From the NCBI GenBank assembly GCA_016794945.1, contig JAEUIX010000219.1, positions 1 to 5,411 of the forward strand: a stretch of DNA of 5,411 nucleotides. Direction: 5' to 3'. Source of the stretch: Phycisphaerae bacterium. Lineage in GTDB: Bacteria > Planctomycetota > Phycisphaerae > Phycisphaerales > UBA1924. Below, in pieces: positions 1-5,411 of this stretch. Within the stretch, counting starts at the first letter, position 1, and the number at the start of each line of letters is the position of its first letter. Under the pieces are notes generated by a model, which worked only from the letters and a program-made list of their open reading frames with translations, was not told where the DNA came from and did not search any database. A program made the translations under genes and the position numbers.

Positions 1-2295
1 AGCGGATTCGGCGACGCGAACTCGACCGCCGGCGATGAGCGGCCTCCAGGCGACGCCGACGATTCCACGCGGCTTGACCGCCGCTTCGTTCTGGTCGGTG
101 GCGGGATCTTCGTGTCCTGCGTGGCGATGGTTCTGCTGGCCCTGTATCTGACCAGTCGTAGCGGCACGCCGGTCGCTCCGCCGCCCCCGCCGGTTGTTCC
201 TGTGGCAGCGGGTCCGCAGCCTGCCGCGGGGGTTCCGACTGCATCGACCCCGGAGCGCCTGAAGCCGGGCGAGACACCGGACCCGCCCGAGGCGGCGCCC
301 GACATGGGCCGGCTGCTGCGCGAACTCCGGCAGGCGGCCGACGAACTGGGCGCGCCGCCGCTGGCCGCGGCAGGCGGGGAGCGATTCGGCGCGGCCGTCA
401 AGTCGCTGGGTCGCTGGTGGCCCCGGGCCGAGACGGGGCAACGCAACGCGATGATCGAGGCGATTGTCGAGGCGGTGTACCGATCGACGGCGCAGGAGGC
501 GGTCCGCACGGCGGTGCTGGCGGCGTTGTCGCCCGGTGCAACACTGGCTCCCGGGGCGGCCGGGGTCGTGTCGGCCGAGGGATTGGGACCGGCGCTGATG
601 GGGGCGGGTGTCATGGCGCGGCTCAACCGGGAGCGGGACCTTCCGCCTGCGGTTGCGGATTGGCTCTCGGCCGAGTACACGAGGCTGGTGGGACCCGATC
701 GGCCGAGCGGGGCCGTGGGCTTCGACGCGGGCGCGACGCACGCGCTGAGGCTGGCGCCCATGCGGATCGTCGGGGACGGATCGGGCGAGTCGGCCGGTGC
801 GCAGCGCGCGCTGTCCGTGTGGCTGGACGCCGCGTCGGCGCTGGTCGGCACAGGGCCGAACTCCGGCCGGATGCTCGACGCGCTGGTGCTGGACGCGATC
901 GAGTCGCTGATGACGCAGGGGCCGAGTGTTCGGACGAGCAAGTCGTGTTTCAACGTGATCGGGGCGCTGGCGTCGCGCCTTCGCTGGCGCGCGGGCGATG
1001 ATTCGCGGGCGCGTCTGTTGGGGTGGTTCTCCGACCCGCGGGTGCCGACCGAAGCGCTGTCGGTGGTGACGGCGGCGATTGTCACGCGGTCGAGCGCCGA
1101 GGGCGTTGATTTCTCGATGGTGCTGCAGGCGAGCGCAACGGGCGAGCAGCGGGCGGCGTTGAGGGAGGCGTACGCCCTGGCGTGGCAGCTTTCGGCCCCG
1201 GGCGGCGAGCGCGGCGCGGCCGAAGCGTGGCTGACCGCGTCGAGGGAGCTTCTCGGGCAGCCCGCGCCGATCGGGTCCAGTCACGAGGCGCTGGTGCAGG
1301 CGGCTCGCTTCGCCGTGCTCAATCAGGGCGCGGTCAAGCGCAAGCTCCAGCAGCCGGACGCCGTGACTCGCGCGGTGCAGCAGCAGAGCCTGGGGATGAT
1401 CGTGATCCCGATCAATCCGGTGACGGGCGGCCCGCAGACGGCGGCGGGCGACGGGTCGTGGGCGCTGAAGTTCCTGGCCGGGGACCGGACGTCATCGGCC
1501 AGGCGAGACCGCATCCGCGAACTCGATGGCTTCGGAGGGACGATCGGTCCGGTCGATGCGGAGGTACTCGCCGAGGTCGCGATGGCGACCTTGGCCCCCG
1601 ACGTTCGCGTCGATGCACAGCGCGCCGCCGCCAGGTTTGCCGGTTCGCCGGCGATGGTGCACGCGGCGCTCAAGGTGCTGCCGAGGGCCGCGCGGCTCCA
1701 GAGCACGGTGCAACTGGTCGAGAACCTCAGCGGGCGGCCGGTCGGCAGCGCGGCCGGCGAACGCTGGCAGATCGATGCGCGACGGGCGCTGGTAGAGAAG
1801 CTGATCGAACTGCTGGCGGGGCAGACTGTTGGCTACCAGTCGCTCGACCGGCTGGCGGCGCAACTCGCAGAGGCGTACGCGGTCATGGCCGGGCGCGAGC
1901 CTTCGCCCGGGGGCTACACCGACGAGCAGGCAGGGCAGGCGGCGCGGGACATGGCCGAGGCGTACTGGCTCAGCCTCCGCGCCGAGGCCGGGCGGCTGCC
2001 GGCCGGTCCGCGGTCGCCGGCGAGGCTCGACGACATCGACCACCGGCGCGAGGCGAGGTTCGCGGTCGCCGGGGGGTTGCTGCAGCAGTTTGCGGTGGAG
2101 CAGGTAGGGTGCGCCGAGCTGCTGGCGTACATCGTCGCGGCGGAAGCTCCGTCGCGTGCGGATCGTGCGGCGGAGGTTGTGGCGTCGATGCATGAGCAGC
2201 GGCGCCGTGCACGCACCATCCTGGACCAGGTGCTGATCGTGGAACGCTCGATGACGCGGCTCTGGCTGGTGCGGTTCGGGGAGGCGGAACCATGA
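1..2295 (+). CDS. Membrane-anchored, Pro-linker, helical-repeat-like protein of unknown function (5' partial)
   Basis: The reading frame is open from base 1 and codons 1-37 contain no ATG, GTG or TTG, so the true start lies upstream of the window. A GTG at 112 is the first in-frame start-like codon, but it falls inside the membrane helix and is unlikely to be used. The visible 764 residues show, in order, an acidic hydrophilic stretch (1-23), a basic cluster (LDRR, 25-28), one transmembrane helix (about 29-51), a Pro/Ala-rich linker (about 55-100, with a run of five prolines at 60-64), and a long Ala/Leu/Arg-rich helical region to the end. Stretches around 120-160 and 519-577 resemble HEAT-like paired helices, but I cannot assign a family. 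The positive-inside rule puts the N-terminus in the cytoplasm and the large C-terminal part outside the membrane. A less helical segment (about 463-513) with SLGMIVIPINP and ELDGFGG divides the helical region. It overlaps the next gene by ATGA. Possible roles are scaffold or envelope assembly factor, which is inference only. Confidence 0.82.
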   Translation, partial: SGFGDANSTAGDERPPGDADDSTRLDRRFVLVGGGIFVSCVAMVLLALYLTSRSGTPVAPPPPPVVPVAAGPQPAAGVPTASTPERLKPGETPDPPEAAPDMGRLLRELRQAADELGAPPLAAAGGERFGAAVKSLGRWWPRAETGQRNAMIEAIVEAVYRSTAQEAVRTAVLAALSPGATLAPGAAGVVSAEGLGPALMGAGVMARLNRERDLPPAVADWLSAEYTRLVGPDRPSGAVGFDAGATHALRLAPMRIVGDGSGESAGAQRALSVWLDAASALVGTGPNSGRMLDALVLDAIESLMTQGPSVRTSKSCFNVIGALASRLRWRAGDDSRARLLGWFSDPRVPTEALSVVTAAIVTRSSAEGVDFSMVLQASATGEQRAALREAYALAWQLSAPGGERGAAEAWLTASRELLGQPAPIGSSHEALVQAARFAVLNQGAVKRKLQQPDAVTRAVQQQSLGMIVIPINPVTGGPQTAAGDGSWALKFLAGDRTSSARRDRIRELDGFGGTIGPVDAEVLAEVAMATLAPDVRVDAQRAAARFAGSPAMVHAALKVLPRAARLQSTVQLVENLSGRPVGSAAGERWQIDARRALVEKLIELLAGQTVGYQSLDRLAAQLAEAYAVMAGREPSPGGYTDEQAGQAARDMAEAYWLSLRAEAGRLPAGPRSPARLDDIDHRREARFAVAGGLLQQFAVEQVGCAELLAYIVAAEAPSRADRAAEVVASMHEQRRRARTILDQVLIVERSMTRLWLVRFGEAEP
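2278..2291 (+). promoter_or_regulatory. Shine-Dalgarno for the exported zinc-ribbon gene
   Basis: GGGGAGG at 2278-2284 lies 7 bases before the ATG at 2292, inside the last codons of the upstream gene. With the ATGA overlap, this fixes the start and suggests translational coupling. Confidence 0.7.
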
Positions 2296-3221
2296 AACGA
2301 GCCTGGAACTTCGCGGCTGTGGGCGCGATGGCCGCGTGCCTGGCGGCGGCGGGGCGGCAGCCGGCGGGATCGCCGGTCTCTCCCGCACCGGTCGGGCAGC
2401 CGGGAGTCGCGGCGATCCCCGTGCCGCGACTGTCTGAGCGGCTGGCGCGGCTTTCACCGGACGATCCAACTGCGTACTTCCTGCTGGGGGAAGAGGTGGC
2501 GTCGGAGTCCGTGGATCGATCGTCGCGTGATCTGGCCCGAACGCTGCTGGTGCTGGCGATGCATCTGGATCGGGCCGCGGGCGGCACCGGCAACCTGACA
2601 CCGAGTGTCTGCCTGGCGCTGGCGAGCCTGACACCCCGCGAGGGGGAGCGGCGCTGGCTGGTCGCTGTGGCGCGAGCCAGCGAGCGCCGAGCAGGCGAAC
2701 GTGCGGGCAGGACGCGCCCGCCCGGCTTGGCGCCGGTCAGCGAACTGGTGGCGTTCGATCTGGCGACCGCGTTCGGGCTGATCCGCGCGGGCGAGGGACG
2801 GCGGGCGGAGCAGTTGCTCGCCAAACCGGCCGTGGCGGAACTGCTGTCCGCGTACGAGAATGTGCTCGACGACGAGGGGATCGTGGGCGGGGCGCAGCGT
2901 CTGCGTCGCTGGGCGGAACAGTGGCAGAGTTGCCCGGAATGCCGGAACCGGAGGATCGTCACCAGGGGCGAGGGCGGCAAGGCGCGCCTGTGCCCCACGT
3001 GCGGCGGCAGCCCCGGGCCCAAGCTCTCGGAGGCCGAGCTGCTGGTGCAACTGCGGATGGAGTCGGCGCTGCTTCGGGGCATCCACAGGCTGTGGTCGGC
3101 GCAGTACCTGGCGGACGGGGGTGAACCGCTGCGCGACCCGGACGCCGCGGATCTTCCCGCGACGTACGGCGTGGACACGACGCGCACCGTGTGGCGCGAG
3201 GGGCAGTGGCGGCAACCGTAA
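2292..3221 (+). CDS. Exported protein with CxxC-CxxC zinc-ribbon-like motif, unknown function
   Basis: This is a complete gene of 309 residues, starting at an ATG that overlaps the upstream TGA and has a good Shine-Dalgarno. The N-terminus (MKRAW, then an Ala-rich hydrophobic stretch to about residue 20) looks like a Sec signal peptide, with plausible cleavage after the AAA at 18-20. C16 in MAAC is a weaker lipobox-like alternative. A Pro/Gly linker follows (about 21-45), then helical, Arg-rich sequence (about 50-205). The recognisable feature is a four-cysteine motif, C214-P-E-C217 and C234-P-T-C237-G-G, with 16 residues between the pairs. It resembles zinc ribbons or the DnaJ-type CxxCxG module. 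No histidine follows either CxxC, so these are not haem c sites. A mainly helical tail (about 244-309) ends the protein. Coupling to the membrane-anchored upstream protein suggests a shared envelope role. I do not recognise the family, and the function is unknown. Confidence 0.85.
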   Translation: MKRAWNFAAVGAMAACLAAAGRQPAGSPVSPAPVGQPGVAAIPVPRLSERLARLSPDDPTAYFLLGEEVASESVDRSSRDLARTLLVLAMHLDRAAGGTGNLTPSVCLALASLTPREGERRWLVAVARASERRAGERAGRTRPPGLAPVSELVAFDLATAFGLIRAGEGRRAEQLLAKPAVAELLSAYENVLDDEGIVGGAQRLRRWAEQWQSCPECRNRRIVTRGEGGKARLCPTCGGSPGPKLSEAELLVQLRMESALLRGIHRLWSAQYLADGGEPLRDPDAADLPATYGVDTTRTVWREGQWRQP

Positions 3222-3234
3222 CGCGGGCGGGGCG

Positions 3235-3240
3235 TATAGT
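3235..3240 (+). promoter_or_regulatory. Possible -10 element upstream of the cytochrome b gene
   Basis: TATAGT stands out as an AT-rich hexamer in very GC-rich sequence, 14 bases after the preceding stop codon and 83 bases before the next ATG. I see no convincing -35 hexamer at 16-18 bases upstream, because that stretch is the GC-rich end of the preceding gene. If used, it would give an untranslated leader of roughly 75 bases containing the hairpin described separately. Confidence 0.3.
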
Positions 3241-3293
3241 CGGCAGAACCGGTTGGCGCCGGAACGATCCGCTGTGCGGGGCAGGCGGACGGA

Positions 3294-3312
3294 GGTCGGG
3301 AATCTCCCGACC
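3294..3312 (+). promoter_or_regulatory. Perfect 8-bp hairpin in the cytochrome b leader
   Basis: GGTCGGGA (3294-3301) and TCCCGACC (3305-3312) are exact inverse complements around a 3-base loop, ATC. The stem ends immediately before the AGGAGG Shine-Dalgarno at 3313. There is no T-tract, so it is not a standard intrinsic terminator. It could be an mRNA structure that affects ribosome loading or stability, or a palindromic protein-binding site. The 10-mer GGAGGTCGGG at 3291-3300 is also imperfectly repeated (8 of 10) as GGAGGTTGGC at 3314-3323. A regulatory function is inference. The structure itself is plain in the sequence. Confidence 0.5.
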
Positions 3313-3318
3313 AGGAGG
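3313..3318 (+). promoter_or_regulatory. Consensus Shine-Dalgarno of the cytochrome b gene
   Basis: AGGAGG lies 5 bases before the ATG at 3324 and decides this start. The start also agrees with the family, whose conserved segment (here VWDLPVRVFHW) lies at the extreme N-terminus. Confidence 0.8.
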
Positions 3319-3323
3319 TTGGC

Positions 3324-4055
3324 ATGCCCCGCACGCTCGTATGGGATCTGCCCGTTCGCGTTTTTCACTGGTCCGTTGCCGCCGGGTTCGTTGGCGCGGC
3401 GATCATCGGCGTGGGCGCGGGTGAGGAGAGTCCCGCGTTCGTGTACCACGCGGTGCTGGGGCTGGCGATTGCCCTCCTGGTGGTGTTGCGTCTGGTGTGG
3501 GGGCTGATCGGCAGCCGGCACGCCCGGCTGTGGAGTTTCGCGTGGGGCCCGATGGCGGTGCTGGAGTACGCCCGGAGTGTCGTCGCGGGCAGGGGCAGGC
3601 GGTTCGTGGGGCACAACCCCGGTTCGTCGTGGGCGATCTTCGCGATGCTCGGGCTGGTGCTGGGCCTCGCGGCGACCGGGATCATGCTGGGCCGGGGCAA
3701 CGAAGGCGCGAAGGACGTGCACGAGATCATGGCGTACGCCCTGATCGGCGTCGCGGTGGTTCACGTGGCGGGCGTTGCCCTGCACTCGGTCCGGCACCGG
3801 GAGAACATCACGGCGTCGATGGTGCACGGTCGCAAGGACGCGCCGGCCTCGGAGGCGATCCGCTCAGCCCATCCTGCCGCGGCTCTGGTCATGGTGCTGA
3901 TCACGGCGGGCTGGACGACGGCGCTCGTCCGTTCGTACGAACCGGTCACGGGCGTGCTGCGCATCCCCGTGCTGAACGCCGAACTGAAGATCGGCGAGGC
4001 GGAGCGCGCGGGGGGCGAACGCCCCGGGCGGCGGGATGGTCGCGACGATGACTGA
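3324..4055 (+). CDS. Cytochrome b561 / Ni-Fe-hydrogenase b-type cytochrome family protein
   Basis: This is a 243-residue inner-membrane diheme cytochrome b that would pass electrons between the quinone pool and a periplasmic or membrane partner. It opens with the family hallmark VWDLPVRVFHW (6-16). Candidate haem-ligand histidines are H15 (helix 1), H42 in YHAVLG (start of helix 2), H133 in DVHE and H147 in VVHVAG, with H154 also nearby. The 14-residue spacing of H133 and H147 suits one four-helix diheme core. The motif GHNPGSSW (96-103) matches the conserved GHNP segment before helix 3. Predicted helices are at about 13-31, 40-62, 103-122, 136-156 and 185-202. The fifth helix is followed by a charged C-terminal tail rich in Arg, Gly and Asp. 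The gene has its own leader and a strong ribosome site. No c-type cytochrome or dehydrogenase gene is visible beside it, so the partner is unknown. Membership of the superfamily is firm, but the exact subtype is not. Confidence 0.92.
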   Translation: MPRTLVWDLPVRVFHWSVAAGFVGAAIIGVGAGEESPAFVYHAVLGLAIALLVVLRLVWGLIGSRHARLWSFAWGPMAVLEYARSVVAGRGRRFVGHNPGSSWAIFAMLGLVLGLAATGIMLGRGNEGAKDVHEIMAYALIGVAVVHVAGVALHSVRHRENITASMVHGRKDAPASEAIRSAHPAAALVMVLITAGWTTALVRSYEPVTGVLRIPVLNAELKIGEAERAGGERPGRRDGRDDD

Positions 4056-4112
4056 GTCCCCGGTATCGGCGGGGCTCCCGGGGCCAGTTCGGCGCGAGTA
4101 CCCTCGCGAGAC
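4056..4112 (+). other. Short intergenic gap with two small inverted repeats
   Basis: Two weak dyads lie between the cytochrome gene and purD: CCCCGG (4058-4063) with CCGGGG (4078-4083), and CGCGAG (4093-4098) with CTCGCG (4103-4108) around a 4-base loop. Neither is followed by a T-tract, so neither supports a classic terminator. The second ends 4 bases before the purD ATG. Short dyads like these are common by chance in DNA this GC-rich. No clear promoter or Shine-Dalgarno is visible. Confidence 0.35.
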
Positions 4113-5411
4113 ATGCACGCTTCCAAGGTCAACGTTCTGCTCATCGGCTCCGGCGGGAGAGAGCACGCCCTGGCGCACGGGCTTCGTCGCAGCCCGCGCC
4201 TGGGGAACCTGTTCACCGACGGGCAGAACCCGGGCATCCTGAGCCTGGCCCAGCGTGCCGAAGTGCCCGTCAATCCGAAGGACCCGCACGACCTTCGGAA
4301 GTTCTGCCTCACGCAGCGCATCGGGCTGGTGGTGATCGGCCCGGAAGAACCTCTGGCGGCGGGATTGGCGGACGTACTGAGCGAAGGGAGCAAGGTCGGC
4401 GGAGGGCTCCAGGCTCCGGTGCCCGCGGTCTTCGGGCCTGTCCGAGCCGGCGCGATGCTGGAGGCGGACAAGGCGTTCGCCAAGGAACTGATGCGCGGCG
4501 CGGCTATCCCGACCGCCGAATCCCGCACGTTCACGGATCCGGACGCTGCGCGGGCGTTCCTGGCGTCGCGTGCCGAGCCCTGGGTGATCAAGGCGGCGGG
4601 ACTGGCCAAGGGCAAGGGGGTCTTCGTGCCGGCGACGCAGGCCGAGGCGCTGAGCGCGATCGACCGGGTCATGGTCAAACGGGAGTTCGGCGAGGCCGGT
4701 CGGGTGGTGGTGATCGAGGAGCGGCTCAAGGGGCGGGAGATCTCGGTGTTCGCGCTGTGCGACGGTCGAACGATCTACGTGCTGGACGCCTGCCAGGATC
4801 ACAAGCGATTGGGCAACGGCGCGACGGGGCCGAACACGGGCGGAATGGGCGCGATCTGCCCGGCACCGGCGATCGACGCCCGGCTCATGGCGCGGATCGA
4901 GCGTGAGGTGCTGGTGCCGACCGTCGACGCGCTCAAGCGTGAGGGCATCGACTATCGCGGCGTGCTCTACGCGGGGCTGATGCTGACACCCGCAGGGCCG
5001 AAGGTGCTTGAGTACAACTGCAGGTTCGGTGACCCCGAGTGTCAGGTGCTGGTGCGGCGGTTCGAGGGGGACCTGCTCGACACCATGCTCGCCACAGCCG
5101 AGCGGCGACTGGACAAGGCTGAATTCGGCTGGAAGCCGGGGGCCGCGGTGTGCGTCGTGCTCGCCGCCGCGGGATATCCGGACAAGCCCCGTGCCGGCGA
5201 CGTAATCGAAGGGCTCGACGCGGCGGCGGGCGTGGAAGGGGTCGAGGTCTTCCACGCGGGCACGGCGCGTGACAACCAGGGGCGGATCGTCACCGCGGGC
5301 GGACGGGTGCTCAACGTGACGGCCGTCGGCGCCACCGCCGAGGAGGCACGGGCGCGGGCCTATCGGGCCGCCGAGCTCATCCGATTCGAAGGCAAGCGGT
5401 ACCGTACGGAC
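4113..5411 (+). CDS. purD: Phosphoribosylamine-glycine ligase (GAR synthetase), 3' partial
   Basis: This enzyme catalyses the second step of purine synthesis in the cytoplasm: 5-phosphoribosylamine + glycine + ATP gives glycinamide ribonucleotide, ADP and phosphate. In the 433 visible residues the N-terminal domain carries NVLLIGSGGREHAL (7-20) and GPEEPL (76-81). The ATP-grasp domain carries LEADKAFAKE, then VIKAAGLAKGKGV (158-170, Lys160 expected to bind nucleotide), GNGATGPNTGGMGA (234-247) and EYNCRFGDPECQ (300-311, with the metal-binding Glu/Asn type residues). The C-terminal domain follows from about 340. The visible end, FEGKRYRTD, matches the family's extreme C-terminus, so probably only a few to about twenty residues are missing. 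The ATG at 4113 is the first start codon after the in-frame TGA of the cytochrome gene and suits the motif position, although no good Shine-Dalgarno precedes it. Oddities are TDGQNPG (35-41) where many homologues read APGN-G, and a Gly-rich insert at about 92-104. Confidence 0.97.
   Translation, partial: MHASKVNVLLIGSGGREHALAHGLRRSPRLGNLFTDGQNPGILSLAQRAEVPVNPKDPHDLRKFCLTQRIGLVVIGPEEPLAAGLADVLSEGSKVGGGLQAPVPAVFGPVRAGAMLEADKAFAKELMRGAAIPTAESRTFTDPDAARAFLASRAEPWVIKAAGLAKGKGVFVPATQAEALSAIDRVMVKREFGEAGRVVVIEERLKGREISVFALCDGRTIYVLDACQDHKRLGNGATGPNTGGMGAICPAPAIDARLMARIEREVLVPTVDALKREGIDYRGVLYAGLMLTPAGPKVLEYNCRFGDPECQVLVRRFEGDLLDTMLATAERRLDKAEFGWKPGAAVCVVLAAAGYPDKPRAGDVIEGLDAAAGVEGVEVFHAGTARDNQGRIVTAGGRVLNVTAVGATAEEARARAYRAAELIRFEGKRYRTD

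Noticed and set aside
1182..2195. Plus-strand open frame of 337 codons in another frame within the first gene.
   Set aside because: The translation is Arg/Gly/Ala-rich low complexity with no signal or domain. The main frame has continuous, protein-like composition and the coupled stop.
2292..2354. Lipoprotein signal with C16 as the acylated cysteine.
   Set aside because: The -3 position is Met, and the hydrophobic stretch continues past the cysteine to an AAA signal-peptidase-I-like site. A normal cleaved signal peptide fits better, though a lipoprotein is not excluded.
2931..3002. The CxxC pairs considered as haem c attachment sites that could serve the adjacent cytochrome b.
   Set aside because: They read CPECR and CPTCG, with no histidine after the second cysteine, so they are not CxxCH haem sites.
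3222..3293. Intrinsic terminator for the upstream gene pair, suggested by the CCGG...CCGG dyad around 3250-3263.
   Set aside because: The stem is only 4 bp and no T-tract follows. There is no support for termination here.
2454..3827. Long minus-strand open frame (457 codons) spanning the zinc-ribbon gene, the leader and half the cytochrome gene.
   Set aside because: It crosses gene boundaries and the leader, has an Arg/Pro/His-rich composition typical of antisense shadows, and lacks any motif.
3864..5255. Long open frame on the minus strand (463 codons) opposite the end of the cytochrome gene and purD.
   Set aside because: It lies opposite clearly conserved purD coding sequence, its translation is low-complexity in Arg, Pro and His, and it shows no domain. 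It is a shadow produced by high GC.

Overview
This is a strongly GC-rich bacterial window with densely packed genes, all on the + strand. It holds four protein-coding genes, of which the first and last are cut by the window edges. I see no RNA genes, mobile elements, CRISPR arrays or large repeats. The high GC, the mixed use of Shine-Dalgarno sequences (strong for two genes, essentially absent for purD) and the pair of unrecognised envelope proteins with a Pro-rich linker and an exported zinc ribbon would fit a planctomycete, perhaps of the Phycisphaerae type. That placement is an inference and is only moderately supported.

Region 1 (1-3221) is a two-gene, translationally coupled unit joined by an ATGA overlap. 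The first gene is open from base 1 and encodes a large protein: a short acidic cytoplasmic stretch, one transmembrane helix, a Pro-rich linker, then a long Ala/Leu-rich helical region that is probably exported and may be solenoid-like. The second encodes a 309-residue protein with a signal peptide and a CxxC-CxxC zinc-ribbon-like motif. I recognise neither as a named family. Their coupling suggests that they act together at the cell envelope.

Region 2 (3222-4055) begins with a leader of about 100 bases. It holds a possible -10 element, a perfect 8-bp hairpin and a consensus AGGAGG Shine-Dalgarno directly next to the hairpin. It leads into a membrane diheme cytochrome b of the bacterial b561 / Ni-Fe-hydrogenase b-subunit superfamily. 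No c-type cytochrome or dehydrogenase partner is visible.

Region 3 (4056-5411) is a 57-base gap with two small inverted repeats, followed by purD (phosphoribosylamine-glycine ligase, second step of purine synthesis). purD runs off the window only a little short of its expected C-terminus. It has no evident functional link to the cytochrome gene. The region looks like ordinary chromosomal core plus lineage-specific envelope genes. The least explained part is the coupled pair at 1-3221.
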